A stretch of 64,000 nt of DNA from Heliopora coerulea (taxonomy: Eukaryota; Cnidaria; Anthozoa; Scleralcyonacea; Helioporidae). Location: NCBI GenBank assembly GCA_030142905.1, contig JASJOG010000093.1, forward strand, positions 868,001-932,000, read 5' to 3'. A program made the translations under genes and the position numbers. Numbering within the stretch: the first letter of the stretch is position 1; every line of letters begins with the position of its first letter. Below are positions 51,010 through 62,682 of this stretch, piece by piece. A model generated the notes under the pieces. It was not told the origin of the DNA. It saw nothing but the letters and a program-made list of their open reading frames with translations, and made no database searches.

Positions 51010-51670
51010 CTCTAGCTTTGTTGTCCAGAGCTCTCCCTTTGACCAGTAAACTACTCTGGCATTAGTCAGAGTAAGAGAATACAAGGCCCTTGTAAACAGG
51101 TAGGGGTTAAGGTCAGATGGTCAACTCTGTTGTCAAGAGGTCACCCTCTCTGGCAAGTAAAATAGTCTGGTATTACCCCCGAGTAAAATAATACAAGGCT
51201 GATATTGATGGAAGAAGATTAATTGAGATCAGAATGAAGATCAGGAAGTTAATAGCCAGTTCCCATTATTATGTCAGCTGAATACAACTACCAGAATACT
51301 TTGCAGTTTTTTTATTTCCATGCAAACATTGAATTCCTAAAGAAGTGGAAAGACACACCCAAACAAGATTTTGAAAGGCATTCTGGTAGTTGTATCAGCA
51401 GATGTATGAAATGAACTGGCCCCTGAGATCAGAATGAGTCAATTCTTTGCTGTCCAGATGTCTCCCTTAGTCAAGCAAACCAGCCTGGGATTTTAGTGAG
51501 AGCAAAATAATACAGGGCTTAACATGGTGGTGGTGGTGGTGGGGGGGTTAATCGAGATCAGATGGTCAATTCTTTGCTGTCAAGAGGTTTCCCTTTGACA
51601 AGTGAAGTCATCTGGTGTTAGCTAGAATAAAATAGTCTTGCATTAGCCAGAGTGAAAAGTAATATAAGTT
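51010..51670 (+). repeat. Tandem cluster of GGCTAACGCCAG-type repeat
   Basis: Four or five diverged copies of a unit of 100-160 bases. Each has a phrase like TTTGCTGTCAAGAGGTTTCC, then CTGGCATTAGTCAGAGTAA or GTCTGGTATTACC, then AATAATACAAGGC. Elsewhere in the window the same unit occurs singly. Confidence 0.6.
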
Positions 51671-51699
51671 CTATCCAGAAAGAAACTGGTCAAACATAG

Positions 51700-53330
51700 A
51701 GAAATCTTTCTGTGACAACCAGCTGGCCCAGAAAAGCTAACAAGGACAACACCACTGGCACAGATCTTCATCATTGCCAAATATGGATAAGCATGCCAGC
51801 TTGCTTGTTATGAATGGGCAAGAGAACATGAACCCTAGAAAAATTGCAAAATTAGAATTATTAAAAATTTAAGTAATACCTAAAGGAATGTACCCTTGGC
51901 AGTCATATGCAAAACAATCCACAATAAGACCAAAACAATAGAATTTCCATAGATTTAGTTATCATGTGCCTGATAAATTGTTTGCATCAAATGTTAGCTA
52001 GCACTATTGCTCAAATAAAACTTTCCCTCAATTTTCTTGCTTGCTAGAACCTTGTCACTGTCCAGTAAACATCCAGTACAATTTTACTGGTCAGTGGAAA
52101 CTGTGAAATAGCTAGTGTGGTGATCTAAATCCAACATATCCTATCTCTGTAGTTTGTAGCATGGCTATGAATACAATTTCAAAAAGAAAAATACATACAC
52201 AAGTGAGTTGTTCAAAGACTTAATCACTATCAAAATAACACAAATCTGAAGGACAAGTGCTATTTGAGGTCTTCAAAACAGTTGTGTGTGTGTTTCAAAA
52301 CTTCAAAAATAGCATGGTCCCTCCAACAGAATGACCATCAGAGGGATCATGCTATTATCAATTCATTATACACATGAAAAAGTAATATAGTGACAAATTT
52401 GAAAAAGGTAATACAGTTCTGAGAAAGGTAATTCAATGTAGATAACCATTACCTTTTATATGTGCTATTACCTTGAAATTGTATTGTTTTGAGCCAATCA
52501 AATTTTTCAAGCATACATACAATTTTCTTTATATGGCCATTTACTGGTATCTCAATTGCACTGTACTGTCAACAATGTGACAACTCAATCTGTGCATAAA
52601 ACTTCAGTAATTTCAGCTGTAATGCCCACACCATAACTGGAATTTTTAGTTAGTTGATTCTGAGCAGTTCTTTATAATCTGTGCAACTGCAATATTACAC
52701 AAGATAAAACCAAAAAATAGATTAGTGTAACAATTAGCTATCACTTGAAATACTTGGGAATCCCAGGAATTAAGTGATTTGTCAGGCAGCTGATCAGGTG
52801 GGTTTGAAATAGGAAATATATATGGGGATACTATCATTAAAGCCCAGTTTCTTGAATTTTTTGTGACTAAGTGGACTGAAAACATCAAAAGGGAAACTTA
52901 TGTTAAAAAATTAATTAAATGAAAGCCCATTACATATCATACTTTAGAACTACTATGTGCAAATCATGCATTTTCTGGTTTTAGATGTTGTTTTGGAGTT
53001 AGCTCAATTTGAACAATGACAATGTACACACTAGGAGTTTCTTTTTAATCTTGACATTACTATAAGAATTTTGACATTCCAATAGTCAATATTTATGTAA
53101 TGACATCAACACTGAACATACTTTAAAAATTTCCACTGTGCATCAACCTTGAGCTGTCAAGCAGGCTCAATAAATGACAATTATGGTGCTGTCTAACTGT
53201 TTGAAATATGAGAATGTCAATGTTATATCTCAAGTACAAGAGCTGATACCAAAGCAGGGCATAATAATGTTTTGACATTGGACAACTACTGTACTGGGCC
53301 AGTACAGGCAAGTAAAATCCATGACTGGCC
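51700..53330. other. Gene-free stretch with one dispersed repeat
   Basis: The only recognised structure is the repeat at 52,190-52,510 (listed separately). Confidence 0.4.
52190..52510 (+). repeat. Dispersed element, copy 1
   Basis: ACACAAGTGAGTTGTTCAAA and later AGGTAATTCAATGTAGATAA, then ACCTTGAAATTGTATTG and GAGCCAATCAA. The same order recurs at 56,600-56,895 in FNTA intron 4. Internal GTGTGTGTTT segments are inverted relative to the 5' ACACAAGTG segment. Confidence 0.65.
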
Positions 53331-53343
53331 GACAGCTTTAAAA

Positions 53344-53533
53344 AGTAAAAGATAAAACAAATTCTGAAAAATGTCATCTTGTAGACTCAAAATTTGAGTT
53401 ATATAAGACATAGATGATTTTGTAATAAAATTGAAATATCACCATTTCACTTTCTGTCTCATCTCTTACATAACTCAAATCTTGAGTTTACAAGATGACA
53501 TTATTTTTTGGGAATATGTTTTATCTTTTACAG
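53344..53533. mobile_element. MITE-like foldback, about 190 bp
   Basis: The left end GTAAAAGATAAAACA then ATGTCATCTTGTAGACTC and the right end (complement of the same words) form long imperfect terminal inverted repeats of about 75 bases. The middle has no coding potential. Confidence 0.75.
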
Positions 53534-54572
53534 GCAAGTAAGTGCTGTAGATAAGACAGACAAGACCAGCTTTTCGTGTGACCAGCCAGATGACTGAGAT
53601 ATACAATATCTTCGCTAACCACTAAGCATGAACACTGCATAGTGGCTAGTAAACACACTATATACAAGTAAACAATACCTGTTTTCTTTACTGACTAAAA
53701 TTGTATAAGAATATCTAATGACGTGAACATTTTTTTTTGCAAATTTCTTTGTAGACTTAGTCTGCCATATTGTAACAATCAAGTTTTATCTCTGCATTTG
53801 GCAAGTTTGTAAAACCATTTTCCAAAAAACCTCTAGTGCAAAGTAACATTTACAAAGAGATTTGTAAAGCTCAGATAGCTCATCACATATCCCACATGTA
53901 TGTAAGTCTTTGCAAGTGAAAACAGTAATATTCGTGCTTTGATTTCGAAACAACTACAGTGGTTCACATCATGGATAAGGCTGTGCACTCATTCAGACTT
54001 ATCCTGTAGATATGTGTAAGTTGTCTGGGCTGTGCACAACTAGCCCCTTGATTATAACAATGACATGTACTAGCAGTGCTGTTAACATGCAACAACTACG
54101 ACCAGCAGTATTGTGTGATCCCGAAAGAATTTTGCAGGCACTAGATTTAACATCCTAATCAGCAATATTGACCAATCAATTAGCAATGTCATTTTTAAAA
54201 TAATCAAGAAGTGAAACCTTGCATGTCAATGAATATTACAAAGGGGATAGTTCAACTGATTTTAGGCCAATTAGAATTACTAATCCCAAAGGCTGCTTCA
54301 CATAAAATGTATTGGTAATAGATGCTTTATATTAGTAGGATGACTAATTTCTAAAAAATACGACAATAAGCTTGTCTTGTAAAAAAGAACAAGCAATGGT
54401 TGCCATAAGGAACCCATCTAAATATCACAAAGAAAAGCTTTGACAACGACTCAAATAACGTAATATTACTTAGTTCTGCAAGATGTTCTACATGTTTGTT
54501 TGAATTGGGTGAAAGAATGATTGTAACTACTCACCAATATGTAACTGCACTGCAAGAACATTCAAAAAGTCT
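53534..54572. other. FNTA upstream intergenic region
   Basis: AT-rich DNA with no recognised gene. A gene on the opposite strand could start near here but I see no exon. Confidence 0.35.
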
Positions 54573-54667
54573 CCCCAAAATGGTGGAAGTCTCCTTATGT
54601 TCGCGGCAATGGTCCCTCCCAAATTCCAGGTACAGTTGAACCGTGGGCGCATCATGCATCAAGATTT

Positions 54668-54680
54668 CCAACATGGCGTC
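54668..54680 (+). promoter_or_regulatory. YY1-like motif overlapping the FNTA start codon
   Basis: CCAACATGGCGTC contains the ATGGCG core of YY1 sites, and a second copy-like AAAATGGTGG lies about 100 bases upstream. YY1 sites over start codons are a known feature of some housekeeping genes; here the function is inferred. Confidence 0.3.
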
Positions 54681-57600
54681 TGAAAGTTCGGACGAAGATG
54701 TGGAAAATTGGGTTTTTTATAGAGACCGTGAAGAGTGGAGGGACGTTGTGCCAGTTGAACAAGATGATGGACCCTTTCCTGTCGTAGCTATTGCGTACAC
54801 AGAGAAATGTAAGTTGATAAATAGGCTCACTGTTATGAAGACAGCAAGGTACAGGGTCACAACAATAGGGGTCAATTTAAGTATTGTCTCGCCAAAGGGG
54901 GGTAGAGAGGGCAACAATACTGAAAGGTATCTTTCTTGACATTTTTGAAAATTTTTTTCTTTTATTGTGCCCTCTAGTTAAAGATGTCTATGATTACTTT
55001 CGGGCAATTTTAAAAGCTGAAGAGAAAAGTGAAAGAGCTCTGGATTTGACGGCTGATGCCATCCACCTTAATCCAGCAAATTACACTGTTTGGTAAGGAG
55101 ACATTTGTTTAACCTATTTTAAGAGATTAAGACACAATTTATGCATGAAGGTCATTGTTGATTATAGTATGGTATGGTGTTCTATTAAATTTTCTGGTCT
55201 GTAATGGCATTGTATAATATGGTGTGGGACTGTAGGTGATATTTTGTGTTATGGGATGTTATGGTAATATGGGGTTCAAAATGTAATATTTCCTATGTGT
55301 TATGTGGAGTTTATGGATAAAGTAGTGGATGCACTGTAATATATGAAGTAATAAGTGATAGAATGAAACATGTTATGGTGGGGTAATACAGGATGACAAA
55401 GTATGGTGTGGCATGTTATATTATGGTATAGTATAGGTTGACGTGGTCTATTTTCTATTACAGGATACAGTGTACCATGCTTTTTGTGCTGTGTGTTGGG
55501 GCTTGTTATAGCATGGCAAGACATGGTGTATGATGGCCAGATATACTATGGTGTATGGTGTGATATATGACCATGTAGTATTAGGGGAAATGAACTTGTG
55601 ACTCTAAGTGTTCATGTGATGATAGATGTGTAATGTAATCCAGCAGGTCAGTGTGTGCTTTTATGAACTGTGTCAGCTGTGTATGTCCATGAGAAGAATG
55701 ATATTTAGAAAGGTTTTATATTTATTTTAATACTACAACTATATCATAGTACCTGATGATAATGTACAACAGGATGTGTAAATCTTTGGAATGGGATTGG
55801 AAATTGTTAAGGCCTTCATGAGCATATCATAAGCTGGTATTATACCAAGATTCTTGTCATCATTTAGGTATTACAGGAGATTACTGCTGCAGTCATTGAA
55901 CAAAGACCTCAAAGAAGAAACAAATTTTATAACAAATGTTATCCACAACCATCCAAAAAACTACCAAGTTTGGTAAGAAGTGATTAAAGTTATTCACAAT
56001 TTTGTCCCTTTCAAATATGTTTGTGAGGGTTGTTTTTCACCACTTTGATTTTCAACTACAGTCACATATTGCTGGAGTAATTAATGAATGGCAGGCATTA
56101 TTTTTTTATCAAATTTTAGGTACCACAGAAAAGTCATCATTGGTTGGTTAAAGGATGCATCAGATGAGCTGGAGTTCTCTGCTTCAGTTTTGAACCTTGA
56201 TGCAAAGAACTACCACACATGGCAATACAGACAATGGGTGATCAAGGAGTTTAACTTATGGGATAATGAACTGGAATATGTGAACAAACTGTTGACTGAT
56301 GACATAAGGAATAACTCAGCTTGGAATCAAAGATATTTTGTCATCTCTCACACAACTGGATTTACCAAGGAAGTTGTAACAAAAGAAATACAGTAAGAAA
56401 ACTTTTGATAGAAGAATAGGCTATGCTTCATGTAATGGCAATTTGGCATCACTTCTAATTTTCCATAGAATTAAATTCTAATGTTTTTTGCAACTCAAAT
56501 GATGTGGAAAGAGGAAGTGGCAGAGTTTAGAAATATGAAAAATTATGTACTACCAAATTAATGATAGCTTAAAATATTCCCACAACCATGGTTTCAAATG
56601 TAATTTGGAAAAAACACACACGAGTGAGTTTTTCAAAGACTACCAAAATATCACGAGTCCCAAGGACAAATGCTATCTGAGGGCTTTGAAGGACTCACAA
56701 GAGTGTGTTTTTCCAAATTGCATGAGAAATATTGCTATTACGAACAACTAGTAATATACATGAAAAAAGAACTAGAGTGCCAAAAAAAGATAATTCAGTG
56801 TAAATAACTGTATTTCCTTTTTTTACTGGCACTGTGTTACTTTGAAATTGCACTGCTATTAAGCAATCAGAATCGAGAAGTTTTTTCATATATTTTATTG
56901 ATACGGTAATTAAATGCTACAAAATGCCATGCCCTGAAAATTACAGAATTATGGAAGGAAAAGAAGCGAATTCCATATCTGGACCACAAAAACGATTTTG
57001 CTATGGGTTATATTTTAATTGGTATACCATTATCTCAACATCTGCAGTTTGGACATCTCTGCAACTCAGTTTCGACATTGGTGAAATTAATTGCAAGAAA
57101 CCAACTAAATCTTGGTAATACTTTTGAGAAAAAGCTGTTTACCTTGTTTTTTTCATCGTCGGAGTATTTTGTTTTGTAAGAAGACATATGGTCTTGTAAA
57201 TGAGGCTAGTATTACTTTCTATTTCCTCGCAATGTATGATGTTTTGGCGTGTTTTTCATAGAGAGTTTTCCTTGTTTCTTAAGGTACCTTCTCAAAGTTA
57301 TAGGAAGCGTTCTAAACAATGAAAGTGCATGGAATTATCTCAAGGGGTTTGTAACATTTTTGACACTTTTCTTGTCTTTATAACTTATTTCCAGTACCTG
57401 TAAATACGTATGTTAATGCGCGCAAGCTCTCAACTGTTAACTCAGAAACGTTCTCCGACTCCTTGATGGGAGTCGGAACAAGGTCGGAACACGGAACTTT
57501 CCGGTCGTCAGCGAGGCGCACCGACCATTGAGCCACTCGGGTTGTGTGTGTATGTCTGTACCGTTAAACTCTAAAGAGACCGGAACGTTATCTCGTACCA

Positions 57601-59541
57601 GGCTTCATGATTGAATGAAGCCGACATGGGGGCAGCCATGTAGGTCAAAAAGATGCGTGAGAAAAAGTTGTGTAAAACAAGACAAGATAATAAAACACAA
57701 GTTCCGAAAAAGTTGATTTGTCAACTTAAATATCGAGTTCTTCACAAAATGTTATTTTTCGGAAATTGTGTTTATTATATTTTTTGAAACTGTCAGTTGG
57801 TAAAGGTTTTTCGTATAATCTCCGAACTACCGACCCTACTCTCCGCAAGCTTGCTGTTGAAAAGTTGTATTGAGCCTTTATTTTTCATTGACAGTTAATT
57901 GTGACAAATATGCAGTCCTAAGGACACTGTCCTCTACTTACTATGGATAAAAAAGAAAACTGTCGAAAAACCCGAAATTTGGGTCAAGTTTTTGGAACAG
58001 GTTGCGTGTTTTATCGCGTAGGGGACTGGGATGACCTGCAAATTGGCCTAAATGTCAGCCTCCATGATGACTTCGAAATTCAGTTCACAGGTCTCGTTCC
58101 AGTCTTTTCAGAGTTCAGTGGTCTGTACAGAGAAGTACTCGTCCGAAGTGTGTTAACAAGCATCGAAGAGAGATGCCTGGGCAGAAGAATGTCAAATCGA
58201 AAAATACTTCGTAATATAAGTAAGTTAACATTTACTCTTGGATAACCATTTGGGAGAAATTTTTACATACTGTTATTTCTTGGTAGAATTCTCGCCAAAG
58301 GGAAAGCGAGTGACGAAACCGAACTAAAAGACACCGTGTTCAGGTGGCTTGAAGATGGTCTAGATTCTCCTTATTTATTGAGTTTTATTATTGACATCTA
58401 TGAGAAAGAGCTTGAGGATGGCACAGCTTCTACGGAAACGCTATCAAAAGCTCAGGCGGTAAGTTATAGATTGGACAGAGCAGGACTTTCCCTTTCCTTG
58501 GAGTAATGTTTTCCTTGAAAATTGAGGAACATAGCCATTTTTTAAAACGATGATGATTCGGCTCTGACTGAGATGACCACATCTGAGACAGTCAAAACGT
58601 CAGTCACCAACAGTCCTTCTCAAGACTGCACTAACCTGGACGATAAACCTTCACCAACACGGACTTCATTACTCCTCGAAATTCGCTCGTAGTACAATTA
58701 ACTACATTTAGAAAGCAACACTTCATGCAGCAGCGGAAGGAAAGTTTAATTCCTAAGAGACAAGCCAGTATTTCCCTAGGTAACTTCAGAGTAGCGACCC
58801 GCTACTCCCTCAAGAAAGGTCGTGTACCGCTAGGCTGCTAATTAATTGACATTATTATACATTCATACTTCATTCTTGTTTCTTATTGGTCGACATTCAC
58901 CAGTTAATTCTCAATGTCCGGAATCCGTGACATCATTTCCGCCGAATATCGTGAATTATTCGACGGAGCTGTCCAAATAAAAATTATTGGACCCTGATGA
59001 CGTAACCATTTCAAGGCCGCGAAAATTACAAAACAGCAAAAATGGCGTGTAGCAGTTTGGAAAGTTAATCGCACGAGTCTTTACTGCAAATCTTTTCTTG
59101 CATCTATCGCTGTTTTGAATGTATAATAAAACAATTATTGGATTTGGCTTACGCGTGATATCAAGGTCTCGATAATTCTTAATATCATGCTCAGCCTCAT
59201 CCAATAATTGTGTATTAAACTCCCAGCTGGCCGCTGTAACCTGCCGACGGGCTTGTCAACCATCATCAACACTATACTTTTGCATGTATGTGGTCACCCA
59301 AGTGTCTTTGACTTGAAGAAACTGTCCTTGACTTGGTTAAAGTGCCCTTCGGTCTACCTTAGTTAGGGTGCCGTGTTTAATCCTGGACGAAACGCCGCAA
59401 CCAGCACAAAAGTTCTCCTTTTTTGCCATTGTTTAGCTCTGTCATAAACTGGCTACTGACATCGATTGTATTCGCAAGGAATACTGGAACTACGTAAGCC
59501 GCAGCCTGGAGGCGAAGTACGGTCCTAAAACTGAACAATAA
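54673..59541 (+). CDS. FNTA: Protein farnesyltransferase/geranylgeranyltransferase I alpha subunit
   Basis: FNTA pairs with FNTB or PGGT1B in the cytosol to prenylate CaaX proteins. Seven exons join in frame to 322 residues: 54673-54808, 54978-55092, 55868-55972, 56120-56392, 57284-57346, 58287-58458, 59437-59541. Prenyltransferase-alpha helical repeats are clear: NYTVW near residues 80-84, NYQVW 115-119, [10 protein letters not shown] 149-158, [10 protein letters not shown] near 182-191, [10 protein letters not shown] near 222-231, and KEYW in the last exon. The protein is shorter than human (379) because it lacks the proline-rich N-terminal extension. I chose the ATG at 54673, which follows a GTG-led open stretch with no better Met. 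Introns 4, 5 and 6 carry mobile elements. The fifth exon (63 bases) and its unusual AAGGG|GTTTGT donor keep frame. Confidence 0.96.
56600..56895 (+). repeat. Dispersed element, copy 2, in FNTA intron 4
   Basis: TTGGAAAAAACACACACGAG and, inverted, GAGTGTGTTTTTCCAAA bracket the first part. The second part has ATAATTCAGTGTAAATAACT and TACTTTGAAATTGCACTG, which match 52,420-52,490. Confidence 0.65.
57425..57545 (-). mobile_element. tRNA-derived SINE-like fragment in FNTA intron 5
   Basis: On the minus strand, CCCGAGTGGCTCAATGGTCG looks like the start of a tRNA-derived head with an A box, followed by CCTCGCTGACGACC. The B box is weak, so this call is tentative. Confidence 0.35.
57555..58140. mobile_element. 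Non-autonomous element with terminal inverted repeats, FNTA intron 5
   Basis: CTGTACCGTTAAACTCTAAA and the following segment to 57,630 are inverted, with scattered changes, relative to 58,050-58,135 (complement of AGTCTTTTCAGAGTTCAGTG). A second hairpin lies near 57,688-57,775, where AACACAAGTTCCGAAAAA faces TTTTTCGGAAATTGTGTTT. A 100-codon ORF (57943-58245) overlaps the element and is not a gene. A related copy is at 35,580-35,930. Confidence 0.7.
58790..59340 (+). repeat. Interrupted copy of the intron-5 POLR2B repeat, with an insertion
   Basis: The left part (58,790-58,860) and right part (59,226-59,340) are continuous in the copy at 16,010-16,250. Here they are separated by about 360 bases holding words such as ACAATTATTGGATTTGGC and, inverted, CATCCAATAATTGTG. 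The insert has an 82-codon minus-strand ORF that looks repeat-derived. Confidence 0.6.
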
Positions 59542-59984
59542 TACAAGAAAATATTCTCAAACTTTGGCAAGTAGTATAAAATATAAACGTAATAACTTAA
59601 CGAATATCAAAACAATCAAGGGGCTTAATTTTTGAGTAAAGAGTGACAGTCTTGTGCGTGAGCAACAGCCTAATAATTTGTTTCCTTGACAATAACTCTG
59701 TCGGTTCCTTTACTCAAGGGGTTCCAATACTAACGGCCATGAGCTCCATCAAAATTAATTCACCTGGTCAAAGAACTCTATTCTTTTAATCTTAGTTCAG
59801 CGTGTTGAACATTTCAGACCTCTTCAGCTTACTGAAACTCAAAGCTTGGTATCGCCGTTGTAGTATGAATAACCTACAACAACTATAGCATATTTGCGTT
59901 CTAAGTAAAAACACCAAATTGAGAGAGTCAAAAGTCAAACCCACAGTGCTGCATTTATTGCAGTATATCATGAAATAGAACACC
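59542..59984 (+). other. FNTA 3' flank
   Basis: No gene. This should include the FNTA 3' UTR; no clear AATAAA was found within the first 300 bases. Confidence 0.35.
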
Positions 59985-60245
59985 CACTATATCAAAGAAC
60001 GCCCATGCAACAGACAAGGCGCTATCTACAAGATCAAATGTGCTGACTGTCAAGCCTCATATATCGGTGAAACTGGCAGGAACTTGAACGCTAGACTTCC
60101 TTAACACAAACGAGCGACTAAGAACAGCGACAGAACAAACCACACTGCCGAACACTACCGACGAACCAAACACAACATTGTAAAAAGTTCAAAGGTTGGT
60201 AACTGCCGTGACTGATCTCACAGAATTCCAACGTTTCGAGCAAAG
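59985..60245 (+). pseudogene. Penelope-like element GIY-YIG endonuclease relic
   Basis: The plus strand reads AIYKIKCADCQASYIGETGR followed by NLNARLP, a stop codon, then HKRATKNSDRTNHTAEHY. The order IYKI-C-C-YIGETGR is that of the GIY-YIG endonuclease domain found at the C-terminus of Penelope-like retroelements, which cuts target DNA. The stop in the middle and the lack of a reverse transcriptase upstream mark it as dead. The end has GTTTCGAGCAAAGGCC, typical of the non-coding tail of such elements. Confidence 0.75.
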
Positions 60246-61199
60246 GCCTTTCGTTAGAGAAAGAAACGTTTCTTCTGGACACGTTCAAGGTTCACGTCGA
60301 AATTCTAGGTCCTTGACTGCGGCATTTGTAGTGTTTTAAGAAGTGTTGTGGGTCGGTGCAGGCATTTAAATTTGCTACTGACTGAGTTAAATGAAAATGA
60401 AGATCTGGGGCCGGTTTTTCAAAGCACGATTAGCGCTGATCTAAGATTACCAGTTAATCTGTTCTTTTGGTTGAAAAATCTAGTTCAAGTTTCTCAGCTT
60501 AAAACTTTTATGTGTGCACCCAAAATCTGTTAAAGAAAATTCCAGCTTTTCTCATCAGCATGATCAGAATTATCATTATCATCAGCATTATCGACAGATT
60601 TTTCGCTAATCGTGGATTAAGCCAATCACCTTTTGAACAACCTGGCCCTGATATATGCGTAGTTGAAACTCTGTACTCGTCTAATAGCGGTGGTCATATG
60701 TACACAAATACTGAGTAGCGGCATCTCCGTCTCTATGGGGCCTCTCGCACGCATTCCAAAACATTTCTATGGTGTTGCTGCTTTTTTGTTGTCATGAGGG
60801 TTGACCAGCTATGATTGTTTTCAGCGCGTCATGTTGGCACAACAAATTATTTTTAAATATTGTTCCCAAATGGCATGGTCAACCCAATGTTCTTTTGGAA
60901 AAATACGTTACGTTCAATTGGTTATTAAAATCAATTGTACACCTTTAAAACTGCAAGCGCAACGCATTTTTTTACCAGTAACACAATGTAACATCCATCA
61001 CGCACAGAGGCTCTGAAGTAAAGAGTGTTCCGCTGTTTGGACACCAGCACTTCCTCAACTGTGGGAGTCAAACAAAAAGGAACACGACAAAATTTTAGTG
61101 GCTGATTACATGGAAAAGTTCAGCCCGGGCTGAAACTCCAGCCCGACCTTTTGTCATACAGAATTATCTTAAATGTTATGACAAAATGATGCTTTGATT
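60246..61199. other. Gene-free stretch
   Basis: No exon recognised. Part of the left side may be the 3' end of the Penelope-like relic. Confidence 0.4.
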
Positions 61200-61895
61200 T
61201 CAAATCGAGCTCCAAACAATCGGAATCAACGCAAAAATGGAGGATTTGGGAGCCACTGGGCTTTGCTGACATTATCAGGGAAGCTTCGAAGAGTTACAGA
61301 AACCTCGTTTTGCAATAGGGGGACCACATGAGCCATGTCGTCCACCCTTTGATATTGGGCCAAATTTCGATTTGTGGATATCCGGCAAATCGAGTGGCAA
61401 ACAATCGGGATCAACGCCAAACAGGACGATTTGGGAGCCTCTGGCCTTTCCTGACATGATCAGGGAAGTTTCGAAGAGTTGCAGAAGCCTCGTTTTGCAA
61501 AGGGTGGACCACATGGCTCATGTGGTCCACCCTTTGGTATAAGGCCGAATTTCGGCGTGTGGATATCTCCTGCAAATCGATTGCCAAACAATCGGAATCA
61601 ACCCCAAACAGCGGGATTTGGTGGCCTCTGGCCTTTCCTGACATCATCAGGGAAGTTTCGAAAAGTTACAGAAACCTCGATTTGCAAAAGGGGGACCACA
61701 TGGCTTATGTAGTCTCCTATTTACTATTGGGCCGGAATTTGACGTATGCATTTGTCTGGCAGATCGAGTGCCAAACAATCGGAATCAACGCGAAATAGCA
61801 GGATTTGGAAGCCTCTGGCCCTTCCTGACATGATCAGGGAAGTTTCGAAGAGTTGGAAAAACTTCGTTTTGCAAAGGGGGACCACATGAGCCACA
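61200..61895 (-). repeat. Satellite array B, period about 187 bp, inverted relative to array A
   Basis: Four copies, the last partial, start with ATCGAG or ATCGAT at 61204, 61389, 61576 and 61763 (spacings 185, 187, 187). Each copy has an internal palindrome; the one near 61,500-61,536 has arms around CCACATGGCTCATGTGG. Several overlapping ORFs on both strands are products of the repeat. Confidence 0.85.
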
Positions 61896-62144
61896 AAAAG
61901 CTTATTTGCCGAAATGGAGGTGCATAGTTAACAATTATTCACCGACACCGAGCTGAATAATTTTTTTAGCATATACCTCGCATTGTTGTTTTCACTTATT
62001 TACTTTTCAGACTTTTAAAACAATTTTACCTAACTCAGTCGGCTTGTCGCCCACTTATCATTGGTAAACAAAACATTTTGAGCTCATCCTGAGTGCATTT
62101 CTCACTAAAGAGTAAAAGTAATACATATCATTGAATACTTGATT
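61896..62144. other. Short gene-free spacer
   Basis: Nothing recognised. Confidence 0.4.
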
Positions 62145-62440
62145 GTCAAGTTTCGTTTCTTTTTTGGTTTTGTATGGCACGGCGACTTTCTTTCATCACT
62201 GCTTTCGTACAAAGCAAGAATGGATGCCTCGTTTTTCAATATGGTTTGGATCTGCGTCCTTCCTGTTTTGAAATGTTTAGCAATCTTTCTGGCTCGGAGG
62301 TTGGGGTGTTGTTCAGCATAGTTGATAACGGCAACTTTTCCAGACAGATCAAGGCAATTACGCTTGGTCTTTAAGTCTGAACCATGACTGGCACTGTACG
62401 AATCGTTCTTTTGTTTTTTTTGATGCCTTTATTTTCTTTA
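62145..62440 (-). pseudogene. Tigger/pogo transposase N-terminal HTH fragment
   Basis: The minus strand has an open frame without a usable Met that reads KRNCLDLSGKVAVINYAEQH, then NLRARKIAKHFKTGRTQIQ and TILKNEASILALYES. This is the CENP-B/pogo N-terminal helix-turn-helix, which binds element ends. The frame stops after a basic tail, before any second DNA-binding or DDE domain. It is a fragment, or one exon of a domesticated gene. Confidence 0.75.
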
Positions 62441-62478
62441 GGAGTAATATTCATGGGTTCATCATGTTTACTTGTAGT

Positions 62479-62682
62479 CTAGTCTCTTAAACGTCCAGCT
62501 GCTTCTGCGCAAGAGCCACAAAATGCCACACTTGAACCAGGCTTCCAACCAAGAGTCTCCTCAGGAGCAGCAATTGAACAGTTTGTTGACCTATTGCAGA
62601 CGGCTTTGCTGCAAGTCAAGCATTTATATACTGTTTCACTACCACACGTTTGACAATATGCGCTACCAGACATCTCGGACAT
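62479..62682 (-). CDS. Small Cys-rich ORF, zinc-binding-like
   Basis: A 67-residue frame with Cys at 10, 13, 21, 24, 29, 35, 55 and 58 (CxxC-x7-CxxC-x4-C-x5-C, then CxxC). The pattern suggests one or two zinc knuckles. It lies just upstream, on the same strand, of the Tigger helix-turn-helix fragment. It may be a separate small gene, an exon, or part of a transposon-related protein. I do not recognise a named family. Confidence 0.45.
   Translation of the reverse strand: MSEMSGSAYCQTCGSETVYKCLTCSKAVCNRSTNCSIAAPEETLGWKPGSSVAFCGSCAEAAGRLRD

Noticed and set aside
54643..54672. FNTA start extended upstream to a GTG
   Set aside because: The first in-frame ATG is at 54673, and the family N-terminus is variable; nothing supports a non-ATG start.
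57943..58245. 100-codon plus-strand ORF in FNTA intron 5
   Set aside because: It overlaps a repeat with terminal inverted ends that also occurs at 35.6 kb, and it has no family resemblance.
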